Positions 1-7,604 of a stretch of DNA of 64,000 nt are shown one piece after another. The stretch is from contig JACKCF010000001.1 of the NCBI GenBank assembly GCA_020634165.1, positions 1,240,001-1,304,000 of the forward strand, read 5' to 3'. The notes under the pieces were generated by a model. That model did not search any database, was not told the DNA's origin, and saw only the letters and a list, made by a program, of their open reading frames with translations. The stretch's first letter is position 1, and the number at the start of each line of letters is the position of its first letter. This stretch comes from Anaerolineaceae bacterium (GTDB lineage Bacteria > Chloroflexota > Anaerolineae > Aggregatilineales > Phototrophicaceae). The translations under genes and the position numbers were made by a program.

Positions 1-1176
1 CTCTTTTTGCAGTTCCGCGATAGATGTCTCATGGTTGGTGACATCGGCCTCGTATTGGGCGCGCATCATGCGCAGGGCATCGGTGGCATTTTCCTCAGCC
101 ATCTTGATTAAATTGCGCTTGTTGCCACGTTGCGGCACCGTAATTTCGACTTTGCTGCCGTGCCGTTTATCACGCAGCCAGCGCTCCAGAATGCGCGCTT
201 CCTCGATTTCATTCGGCAGAATCAACTCGCGCGGTACATCGGCCATTTCGCTGTAAAACTGCGGAATGAACTGCTCCAGTAGCGATTCGTCGGTCTCTTC
301 GTCGGCGTTATCCAGCACACGGCTGTCGCTGCCGATCAGTTTGCCATTACGAATAAACAGAATTTGCACGACGGCATCGTCATTTTCGCGAGCGATGGCG
401 ATCACATCGTGATCGGTCATCTTGGGACTGACCGCTTTGTGGCGCGTCGTAATGAAATGAATCGCCTTGATCTGGTCGCGGATGGCGGCGGCCTTCTCAA
501 AATTGAGATTTTCCGACTCGGCCAGCATCTCCGCTTCCAGGCGCGCGAGGACCTCTTCGCTCTTACCACTGAGCACATCCATCAATTCCTGAATCATCGC
601 CCGATACTGCGCTTTGTTCACAGCGCCAATGCAGGGCGCGTTACACAGCTTGATGTCAAAAAACAGGCAGGCACGTTCGTCATTGCCTGTGATGTCGCGG
701 TCGCATGTCAGGTAGGGGAAGGCTTTGCGCAGCACACGCAATGTATCCTGCACGGCCCACATGGCCGCATACGGACCAAAATAGCGCGCGCCATCATTTT
801 CGACACGGCGCGTGGTCTCGACCCTGGGATAGGCTTCCTGCCAGGTGATGCGAATATAGGGATAGCGCTTGTCATCCTTCAGCATCACGTTGTAGCGCGG
901 CTTATGCTTCTTGATGAGCGTATCTTCGAGGATCAGCGCCTTGATTTCAGTTTCGGTGATGATGTACTCGATATTTTCGACCTGGGCGCGCATTTGCAGG
1001 GTTTTACGCTGGCCGTCGGCGTTTTGGGTGAAATAACTGCGGACGCGGTTGCGCAGATATTTGGCCTTGCCGATGTAGATGATCTTATCCTTGGCGTTCT
1101 TCATGATGTAGACGCCAGGCTTCATCGGCAGATTATCGAGGATCGTGCGAACGTGATCAGGTGGTTGGAATGACAT
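1..1176 (-). CDS. uvrC: UvrABC system protein C, 5' part (cut by window edge)
   Basis: This is the N-terminal 392 residues of excinuclease subunit UvrC, which makes both incisions in nucleotide excision repair; the frame stays open to base 1. The GIY-YIG nuclease domain is near residues 15-95 (GVYIM at 21, YIGKA at 34). Four cysteines at 158, 170, 178 and 182 in the context LFFDIKLCNAPC match the iron-sulfur cluster cysteines known in UvrC. A UVR (UvrB-binding) segment follows near 220-245 (LNFEKAAAIRDQI). The ATG at 1174-1176 is chosen because it gives the normal family N-terminus directly before the GIY-YIG domain. The C-terminal RNase H-like nuclease and helix-hairpin-helix parts lie outside the window. 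Confidence 0.97.
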   Translation of the reverse strand, partial: MSFQPPDHVRTILDNLPMKPGVYIMKNAKDKIIYIGKAKYLRNRVRSYFTQNADGQRKTLQMRAQVENIEYIITETEIKALILEDTLIKKHKPRYNVMLKDDKRYPYIRITWQEAYPRVETTRRVENDGARYFGPYAAMWAVQDTLRVLRKAFPYLTCDRDITGNDERACLFFDIKLCNAPCIGAVNKAQYRAMIQELMDVLSGKSEEVLARLEAEMLAESENLNFEKAAAIRDQIKAIHFITTRHKAVSPKMTDHDVIAIARENDDAVVQILFIRNGKLIGSDSRVLDNADEETDESLLEQFIPQFYSEMADVPRELILPNEIEEARILERWLRDKRHGSKVEITVPQRGNKRNLIKMAEENATDALRMMRAQYEADVTNHETSIAELQKE

Positions 1177-1264
1177 AGGCGTTCGGTTGGGATTTCGTCG
1201 GACTTTTGTTCTATTTTAGCGCGCGCATGTCCACTTGCCCATAGGAAAATGCTGGAAAAATCAA

Positions 1265-1287
1265 AAGGCACACCAGGGATGTGCCTT
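1265..1287 (-). terminator. Rho-independent terminator after the esterase operon
   Basis: A perfect 8-bp stem (AAGGCACA / TGTGCCTT) with a 7-base loop lies 25 bases past the stop of the 1312-3048 gene. Read on the minus strand it is followed by TTTTGATTTTT. It separates the esterase pair from uvrC. Confidence 0.85.
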
Positions 1288-1311
1288 CACTCAGTACATA
1301 TCTTTTGATAT

Positions 1312-3048
1312 TTAGTTCTCAGATGGTGTCAGCGTATATTGCTGGAAGAACTTCCAGATTTCTTCGCCAGCGTTGATGTCGAAGTTGGTGCGTCCGAGCA
1401 GATCGGGATTCTCCCAATCAACACCTGGCCAGGTATGGCCACCATTGATGATGGCATAGAGCAGTACACGGCCATTGTCTTCGCAATCGTAGATGTCGAA
1501 GATTGATACCGATGTGTCCTCGCGCGCGGGTTCCAGGTCTTCGCGACTGCTGGCATCAGGATTGCAGTGATTGTGCCCGGCCCAGAATTCGATGGTCTGT
1601 GGAATCGGCGTCGATATGTAGATGAGGCCCGACTGCGTCTGAACCGGACTGCCAGCCCAGGGAACAATCGGGTCGCCACTGCCGTGCACGAACATGATCG
1701 GCACAGGCGGTTGGTCGGCACAGATGACATCCATGCCGAAGTAGCCGGATGCAATGACACTGGCGAAGGCGGCAAACAGATCGTTGGCGGTGCAGGCCAG
1801 TCGTTCGGTCATAAATCCGCCGTTGCTGATGCCCGCCGCGTAAATGCGTTCCGGGTCGATATTGAGGTCCATAGAGAGATCGTCAATGAGATCGCGAATG
1901 AAAACCGTGTCATCAAACCCCAGATCGCGATAGATGGGCACATCTTTCATATACTGCCACTCATTGTTGATGCCATCGGGATAGATCATGATGATGCCTT
2001 CACGCTCGGCAATCGGGATCATCTCGCTGGAAGCGGCTGCTTCGTAGCCGACGCCACCTTTGCCGTGCAGCAGCACAATGGCGGGCATGGGTTCACGGCC
2101 ATCGTAAGTGGTTGGCACATAGAATACGAACCCGCGCGACCGTTCAGAGAAGGGGGCGTCCTGCTCAATGGACCAATCGAGACCCTCGCCATCGCGCAGG
2201 AAGTAGTTGGTCACCAGTGCGGTGGCGTCAATGCCAAGCTGATTAAGACTGTAATCCCCAATGCGCGGCCAGATATGCCCCCCTTCGTGAACGGTATACA
2301 ATGCGACTTCGGTGCCATCGGTGCAGTCGTTGTAGACGAGCAAATTGTGCTCATCGCCTGTGCGCGAACCGGTATCACAGCCGTTACGCTCGGTCCAGAA
2401 ATCCAGCGATTGCTGTGTGCTCCAGATGCCACTTGTGAGGTCACCCTGAATCGGGTAAATGGGGTCGCTATCGCCATGCACGAACAGGATATTGACGGGT
2501 GCCTCAGCGTCTTCCGCGCAGGCATCAGCGAAATAGCTCCACAGCATAGGGCCGACGACAGCCACGCTGCTGATCTGCTGCGGGATGTCACAGCCGACTT
2601 TGGCTGCCAGCAGACCGCCGCTCCCAAACCCTGTCAGGCTGATCTGGTCAGGGTCGATGGTGTACTCATTCTGCAATTGGGCGATAAGCACCTGCATAAA
2701 GGCTGCATCGTGGGGGGCGTCCGGGCTGGTATCGAAGCCGCTGTTCCAGCCTGCGCTGATCGAATTCGGGTACACGACGATGAAGCCATTTTCCTCCGCA
2801 TAGCTGTCAAAGTCGGTGAGCACCTGCATAGCTTTACCGGACATGCCAGTGGCATGCAGGGCGATGACCAGCGGCACAGGCGTGTCGCCATCGTAGCTGC
2901 TGGGCACGGTGACATGATAGGTGCGATCAAAGCCATCATGCTGCAGCGAGTCGATTTCAGTAGCATCCTGCGCCTGCACAACCGTGCTTATAGCAAGCAG
3001 CGTCAGCAAAATGAGGATGCCTTTTCTCAGGATTCGTGTGCTGTACAT
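1312..3048 (-). CDS. Secreted double-domain esterase (PHB depolymerase/LpqC-like)
   Basis: This 578-residue exported protein has a signal peptide at about 1-26 (cleavage after VQA) and two alpha/beta-hydrolase domains of the polyhydroxybutyrate depolymerase / feruloyl esterase type, about 30-285 and 295-575. The C-terminal domain has a full triad: Ser408 in GISNG, Asp459 in HGSGDP, His538 in NGGHTWP. The N-terminal domain keeps Asp195 (HGDSDP) and His258 (EGGHIWP), but its nucleophile position reads G-F-G-S-G, with Gly142 (codon ggg at 2623-2625) in place of serine. It is the second gene of a two-gene operon, 21 bases after the paralogue, with a GGGGGA ribosome site. The substrate is unknown; short polyesters or acetyl/feruloyl sugars are typical of the family. 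The inactive domain may bind substrate, which is an inference. Confidence 0.88.
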   Translation of the reverse strand: MYSTRILRKGILILLTLLAISTVVQAQDATEIDSLQHDGFDRTYHVTVPSSYDGDTPVPLVIALHATGMSGKAMQVLTDFDSYAEENGFIVVYPNSISAGWNSGFDTSPDAPHDAAFMQVLIAQLQNEYTIDPDQISLTGFGSGGLLAAKVGCDIPQQISSVAVVGPMLWSYFADACAEDAEAPVNILFVHGDSDPIYPIQGDLTSGIWSTQQSLDFWTERNGCDTGSRTGDEHNLLVYNDCTDGTEVALYTVHEGGHIWPRIGDYSLNQLGIDATALVTNYFLRDGEGLDWSIEQDAPFSERSRGFVFYVPTTYDGREPMPAIVLLHGKGGVGYEAAASSEMIPIAEREGIIMIYPDGINNEWQYMKDVPIYRDLGFDDTVFIRDLIDDLSMDLNIDPERIYAAGISNGGFMTERLACTANDLFAAFASVIASGYFGMDVICADQPPVPIMFVHGSGDPIVPWAGSPVQTQSGLIYISTPIPQTIEFWAGHNHCNPDASSREDLEPAREDTSVSIFDIYDCEDNGRVLLYAIINGGHTWPGVDWENPDLLGRTNFDINAGEEIWKFFQQYTLTPSEN

Positions 3049-3069
3049 GTTTCCCCCGTAACTCTGGAA

Positions 3070-5445
3070 TTAGTCATTGGCGCCATTGACCAGATCGCCT
3101 AGGACGATCCAGTCGTAAATTGTCGCAACGGTGAGGACAGCGTAGGTCTGGCTATTTGGCAGGACCATCATGGTATCGGATGGGCCGAGTTCATTGCCCG
3201 TAATCTCCGCGAGCAGGTTGCCATCGCCAATGATGAGCGTATTGGTGCCGTCCTGTGGAACCCGACTTAGGGCCGCCTGAAGATCGGTACTATCAGTATA
3301 CGCGCTAACCGCGTCCGGCAGGGTCGTAAACGCACGGGCGAGGGTCTGCTTGGAAGCACAACTGCCATCCGTGACGACCTGGCCAATCGGCAGCGACAAC
3401 GACTGAATCACGTCGTATAGCAAGCCCGCCTGATTATCACCGTTGGGGGTCAGTGCGTCTTGCGCTGCACAAGTCTCATCTGCGTAGTCAGGATTGATGT
3501 CCCCATGCTTGAAGTAGATCACGAAGCCGCCGCCCTGCAATGTCGTGACGACTTGCTGTGCATTGGCCAACTGCTCCGCTTCTTCACTGCTTGGCTCACG
3601 ATCTTCGACAACAATTGGCGCGGAGGGGGTTGCGACAGCCTCGGCAGCTTCAATACGGGCTTCCGGCAGGGTGAACTGCTTGAGGAAATCCCAGATGAAC
3701 TGTCCGGCGTGGATATCCATATTGATACTGCCTGCAATGCGCTCCCCGATGCGGTCCAGAACGCCTGGCCAGTTGTGGCCGCCATTCTCAACCGCTACGA
3801 AGACCAGCGGCTCCTGGCATTCGGCATAGGTCAGCACACTGACGCTCGTTCCTGGCGACTGGCCAAGCTGAGGCAGGTCTTCGCGTGTGGTTTCGTCGAT
3901 ACAGCCGTTGTGTTCCAGCCAGAAGGCGAGTGTATTCGGAATGGGGGCTGTCATATAGATTTCGCGACCGCTGACAGTGGTCGTGGTGCCTGTCCAGGGT
4001 ACGCTGATGTCCTGCGTACCGTGCATCATGAGCAACGGCACCGGTGGGCGATCCTCACAGATTGCAGGCATGCCCCAGGAGAGAGTCGAGCCGACAGCCG
4101 CGAAGGCGGCAAAGCTCCCCGCCGCGTCACAGGCCATGCGCTGCGTCATGAATCCGCCGTTGGAAAAACCCGTTATATATGAGCGTTCCGTATCGATGGG
4201 CATCATTTCGGCCAGATCATGCTTGAGATCGACCAGAAACTGTACATCGTCGCGCTGGCTGATGGCGCTGCCATCGTTGTAATTGAACAGTGCAATATCG
4301 CGCACATAATTCCAGCCACGCGCCCCCGGTTCTGATGGTGGAATGAGGCCATCGGGGTAAACTGCGATGAAATGATTGGCTTCCGCAATGGCGTTCATAT
4401 CCGTCAGCAGGGCCATTCCGGGGCCATTGCCAGGACGGCCATGAAGCACCATCACCAGCGGAATGGATTCATCAAAGGTATAGCTGTTCGGGATATAGAG
4501 GGTGAAGCTGCGACCCAATTCGGTGGGTTCCATCGGCGTCTGCGACAGCAACTCGACGGAAGGCGAACCTGTCATGAAGAAGTTAGCGATGATCTCGGTG
4601 GCGTCTACATGATAAGTATTGAGCAGTTGGTTGTCCACATTGCGGAACCAGGCTTCTTCCCCGCCAATCACGTTGAAATAATTGAGCGAGGTGTTGTTGT
4701 CACAAGCATAGGTGACGAGCGCGACGCTGTCGTAGGCGTGTTCCATTTCACAGCCCATGCGGTCAGACCAGAAGTTCAGGGTGCGTTCCAGGCTGTATAG
4801 CGACACAACTCGCTCGGTTGAAGCTTCACCCACATCAAATGTGCGACCATTGATCTGGTAAGAACTATCGGCGCTGCCATGAATGATGAGCAAGTTCACA
4901 GGCGCACCGCTTTCGCCACAATTCTCTTCCTGGAAGTCCCACAACAGTGAACTGACGACAGCCACACCCGCAAGTTGTTCCGGCATCTGGCAGGCCAGCA
5001 TATAAGCCAGGTTGCCACCATTCGCGATCCCCGTCAGGTAGATGCGTTCTGGGTCGATATTGGCTGATTGCTGCGCTTCCGCAATCATAGCCTCTACAAA
5101 GGCTTGTTCGTCGATTTCGCCATCATCTGCCAACATGCCCGCAGCGGCACGGCCATCATCCCAGTAGTAGCTGACAGCCTGCGGATAGGCGACTGCGAAA
5201 CCCATTTCATCGGCAGCGGCATCGAAGCCGGTAATGGCGCGCATGGCATTGGCGGACGAGGTTACAGGATGGAAGGCAATTACCAGTGGAACAGCTTCAT
5301 CCGGTGATTGCGGTGGCGTATGGAGATGAAAGAAACGCTCTCGCTCGCCGACAGTCAGGCTGTGATGGGTATCGGCGGCAGCGGTGGGCAGGGCAAATAG
5401 CAACAACAAAATCGCGATAAGGACGATCAAAATCGTTTTTTGCAT
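3070..5445 (-). CDS. Secreted double-domain esterase with a C-terminal histidine-phosphatase-like domain
   Basis: This 791-residue protein has a signal peptide (1 to about 24) and is a paralogue of the downstream gene with an added third domain. Domain 1 (about 28-292) has lost two triad residues: Ala141 replaces the nucleophile (GIANG, codon at 5023-5025) and Glu263 replaces the histidine (GGEEAW instead of GGHxWP). Domain 2 (about 300-592) keeps Ser428 (GFSNG), Asp479 (HGTQD) and His557 (NGGHNWP). After a Pro/Glu-rich linker (about 595-630), residues 635-790 resemble a histidine phosphatase fold: GGFVIYFKHGD carries the usual R-H-G motif as Lys646-His647-Gly648, so activity is doubtful. It is the first gene of the operon and is divergent from mraZ across a 207-base intergenic region. 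Domain assignment is by motif only. Confidence 0.85.
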   Translation of the reverse strand: MQKTILIVLIAILLLLFALPTAAADTHHSLTVGERERFFHLHTPPQSPDEAVPLVIAFHPVTSSANAMRAITGFDAAADEMGFAVAYPQAVSYYWDDGRAAAGMLADDGEIDEQAFVEAMIAEAQQSANIDPERIYLTGIANGGNLAYMLACQMPEQLAGVAVVSSLLWDFQEENCGESGAPVNLLIIHGSADSSYQINGRTFDVGEASTERVVSLYSLERTLNFWSDRMGCEMEHAYDSVALVTYACDNNTSLNYFNVIGGEEAWFRNVDNQLLNTYHVDATEIIANFFMTGSPSVELLSQTPMEPTELGRSFTLYIPNSYTFDESIPLVMVLHGRPGNGPGMALLTDMNAIAEANHFIAVYPDGLIPPSEPGARGWNYVRDIALFNYNDGSAISQRDDVQFLVDLKHDLAEMMPIDTERSYITGFSNGGFMTQRMACDAAGSFAAFAAVGSTLSWGMPAICEDRPPVPLLMMHGTQDISVPWTGTTTTVSGREIYMTAPIPNTLAFWLEHNGCIDETTREDLPQLGQSPGTSVSVLTYAECQEPLVFVAVENGGHNWPGVLDRIGERIAGSINMDIHAGQFIWDFLKQFTLPEARIEAAEAVATPSAPIVVEDREPSSEEAEQLANAQQVVTTLQGGGFVIYFKHGDINPDYADETCAAQDALTPNGDNQAGLLYDVIQSLSLPIGQVVTDGSCASKQTLARAFTTLPDAVSAYTDSTDLQAALSRVPQDGTNTLIIGDGNLLAEITGNELGPSDTMMVLPNSQTYAVLTVATIYDWIVLGDLVNGAND

Positions 5446-5561
5446 TATGGTGGCCTTGTGCGTAGGAACGACGACAATTTTATTGTGACAGGTAGCTGTG
5501 ATGTTTTGATGAAAACATTCCTGTGGCTCCGATGGAGACTTTGTTAAGAAAACGCTGCGAT

Positions 5562-5603
5562 GTGGGATTCTTATAGGGGATGTGTGGGATAATGTGGTAT
5601 AGT
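5562..5603 (+). promoter_or_regulatory. Candidate MraZ operator (GTGGG repeats) and mra promoter
   Basis: GTGGG occurs at 5562-5566 and 5584-5588 and GTGGT at 5594-5598, with a TAGGG-like unit at 5574-5578. The last three units are spaced 10 bases apart and the first is 12 bases further upstream. MraZ of Escherichia coli binds direct GTGGG-type repeats with about 10-base spacing just upstream of its own gene. A possible -10 element TATAGT (5598-5603, with TG upstream) overlaps the last repeat. The site sits 50-90 bases before the mraZ start. Confidence 0.65.
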
Positions 5604-5652
5604 ATCGAGCGGTAGCATCACCTTCGCAGGCAGGTTAAACGGGGTCTTCATC

Positions 5653-6081
5653 ATGTTCTGGGGCGAGTATTCGCATCATCTGGATACGAAGGGACGCCTG
5701 ATCGTCCCGGCACGTTTTCGCCCGAAGTTAGATTCCGGTGCGATCCTTACTCGTGGGCTGGACTGCAACCTCGTTATTTTCCCGCAGGAAGCCTGGCAGA
5801 ACCTCACGCATCAGATCAATGAACTGCCCATCACGCAGCCCAAAGCGCGTGCTCTGCGGCGTTTGTTATTCTCTGGCGCGGTGGAACTGGCTGTTGATCG
5901 TCAGGGACGTATCCTGATACCTGGCTATCTGCGGCGTTATGCCAAGCTCAATAGTCAGGCACTGCTGGTCGGCATGGAAACATTCATCGAAATCTGGGAG
6001 CCGATGAAGTGGAACAACACCCTGGACAGCGTCGCCAACGTCCTGGAAGATAGCAACGATTTGCTGTCGCTGACGCTGTAA
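5653..6081 (+). CDS. mraZ: Transcriptional regulator MraZ
   Basis: MraZ (142 residues, normal length) is the DNA-binding regulator that opens most mra/dcw clusters. It has two AbrB-like repeats, each with the family D-x-x-G-R signature: DTKGR at residues 11-15 and DRQGR at 82-86. The N-terminus MFWGEYSHHLD is typical and supports the ATG at 5653. It probably represses its own operon through the GTGGG repeats upstream at 5562-5598. The rsmH start follows after 14 bases, so the two are cotranscribed. Confidence 0.97.
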   Translation: MFWGEYSHHLDTKGRLIVPARFRPKLDSGAILTRGLDCNLVIFPQEAWQNLTHQINELPITQPKARALRRLLFSGAVELAVDRQGRILIPGYLRRYAKLNSQALLVGMETFIEIWEPMKWNNTLDSVANVLEDSNDLLSLTL

Positions 6082-6095
6082 ACGATTTCACCTCC

Positions 6096-7013
6096 ATGAG
6101 CCACATTTCCGTCTTATTACAAGAATCCATTGATTTTCTGCTGCCACATGGTCCGGTTAATCGGGTGATTGATGGCACGCTAGGTGCGGGCGGCCATACC
6201 AGGGCACTGCTTGATGCCGGTGTTAATGAGGTTCTTGGCCTGGACCTGGATACGCAGGCGCTGGGTATCGCCCGTGAAGTGCTGGCCGATTATGGTGAAC
6301 AGGCACACATCGTCCAGGGCAGCTATCGCGATATGCGCCAGCACGCGGCAGACCTCGGCTGGCAGCAGGTCGATGGCATTCTGTTGGACCTGGGCGTTTC
6401 ATCAATGCAGTTGGATACGGCTGATCGTGGCTTTGCGTTCCGGCATGATGGCCCGCTCGATATGCGCTTTACGTCAGCAGACAATCGCCCCTCAGCCGCC
6501 GATCTGGTCAATTCCTGGGATGCCGATGCGCTGGCGGATATTTTCCGGCGCTATGGTGAAGAAAAATACGCCGGACGAATCGCGCGCGAAATTGTCAGCA
6601 GACGCCCGTTTGAGCGCACGCAGCAGCTTGCCGATGTTGTTTCCCAGGCGATGCCACGCCGCGATAAGAGCGGCATTCATCCGGCGACGCGGGTATTCCA
6701 GGCGCTGCGGATCGCGGTGAACGATGAACTGCGCATTCTGGAACAGACCCTGCCTGTTGCGATTGACATGCTGGTGCCCAATGGTCGGCTGGCCGTGATT
6801 ACCTTCCACAGCCTGGAAGATCGCATCGTCAAGCAGGTATTTAAGGACGCCTCCACTGAAATTATAGCTCCACCCGGGATGGCATCTATCGAAGAAAAAG
6901 AGGCGATTGTCGATCTGGTCACACGCAAGCCAGTCATTCCCAGTGATGCCGAAATTGCAGCCAATCCGCGCAGCCGCAGCAGCAAATTGCGCGTCGTACA
7001 AAAACGTGCATGA
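6096..7013 (+). CDS. rsmH: 16S rRNA (cytosine-1402-N4)-methyltransferase RsmH
   Basis: RsmH (MraW) is the S-adenosylmethionine-dependent methyltransferase that modifies C1402 in the ribosomal decoding centre. It is 305 residues long, as usual. Visible family motifs are the N-terminal HISVLLQESIDFL, the SAM-binding GTLGAGGHTRALL, GILLDLGVSSMQLD, DMRF, and the C-terminal ITFHSLEDRIVK and RSRSSKLRVV. It is the conserved second gene of mra clusters, directly after mraZ. No strong Shine-Dalgarno sequence precedes the ATG, so translation may be coupled to mraZ. Confidence 0.97.
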   Translation: MSHISVLLQESIDFLLPHGPVNRVIDGTLGAGGHTRALLDAGVNEVLGLDLDTQALGIAREVLADYGEQAHIVQGSYRDMRQHAADLGWQQVDGILLDLGVSSMQLDTADRGFAFRHDGPLDMRFTSADNRPSAADLVNSWDADALADIFRRYGEEKYAGRIAREIVSRRPFERTQQLADVVSQAMPRRDKSGIHPATRVFQALRIAVNDELRILEQTLPVAIDMLVPNGRLAVITFHSLEDRIVKQVFKDASTEIIAPPGMASIEEKEAIVDLVTRKPVIPSDAEIAANPRSRSSKLRVVQKRA

Positions 7014-7106
7014 CCAGGGTCGTGCTGTGCAAAAGTGAATTTATCAGTAAACTCAGAACTATCATGATGATTGGTTTCAGGTCCATTATTTGATGAGTCT
7101 CTGCAT

Positions 7107-7568
7107 ATGAGTCGTTGGGTACAGCATACAATTGGCCGACGCGGTTGGCGGCCCCAGAACCAGGCAGCGGTCTTGTTGGGTCTGGCGCTGATTTTGGCAT
7201 TGGTTTTCGCGGGTGTGTACCTGTCGCAGGTGGCATCTTATGCCGCGACCAACCGCGAAATTTCCGCGCTGATTGAGGATCGTGACCGCCTGGAATTTTC
7301 CAATGAGCAGCTTCGCGTTGAGATCGCCAGCCTGAAGACAATTCCCCGACTGCTGGAACGCGCCCAGCAATTAGGCTTCCGCTATGCGGATCCGGCAGAA
7401 GTGCAGTATATGGTGATCGATGGCTACAATCCCAATCGGGACGAAACCGTTGTGGAACTGGACCACACGATTGCACAGGCTGTACCCCAATATGAAGAAA
7501 CCTTCGGCGGATGGTTGCAGCAGCAAATTGATAGTCTTAGCCGTCAATTTGATTCATTTGGTCGTTAG
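7107..7568 (+). CDS. FtsL/FtsB-like cell division protein
   Basis: This 153-residue single-pass membrane protein sits in the usual ftsL place between rsmH and ftsI. A short basic cytoplasmic N-terminus is followed by a transmembrane segment (about residues 22-41, AAVLLGLALILALVFAG) and an extracytoplasmic coiled coil (about 50-85, EDRDRLEFSNEQLRVEIASL). Then comes the IPRLLERAQQLGFRYADP segment, like the region after the coiled coil in FtsL and DivIC/FtsB. Those proteins link FtsQ and FtsW/FtsI in the divisome. The ATG at 7107 is preferred over an in-frame TTG at 7071, which would add 12 unlikely residues. Sequence alone does not separate FtsL from FtsB; position favours FtsL. Confidence 0.8.
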   Translation: MSRWVQHTIGRRGWRPQNQAAVLLGLALILALVFAGVYLSQVASYAATNREISALIEDRDRLEFSNEQLRVEIASLKTIPRLLERAQQLGFRYADPAEVQYMVIDGYNPNRDETVVELDHTIAQAVPQYEETFGGWLQQQIDSLSRQFDSFGR

Positions 7569-7604
7569 TCATAAGCTGTTAGCGAGTCGAGAGGACAAGC
7601 GTCT

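Noticed and set aside
1567..3102. Long plus-strand open frame of 511 codons opposite the esterase gene
   Set aside because: It mirrors the reading frame of the real gene, has no recognisable domain, and the minus-strand frame has a signal peptide, catalytic motifs and a terminator.
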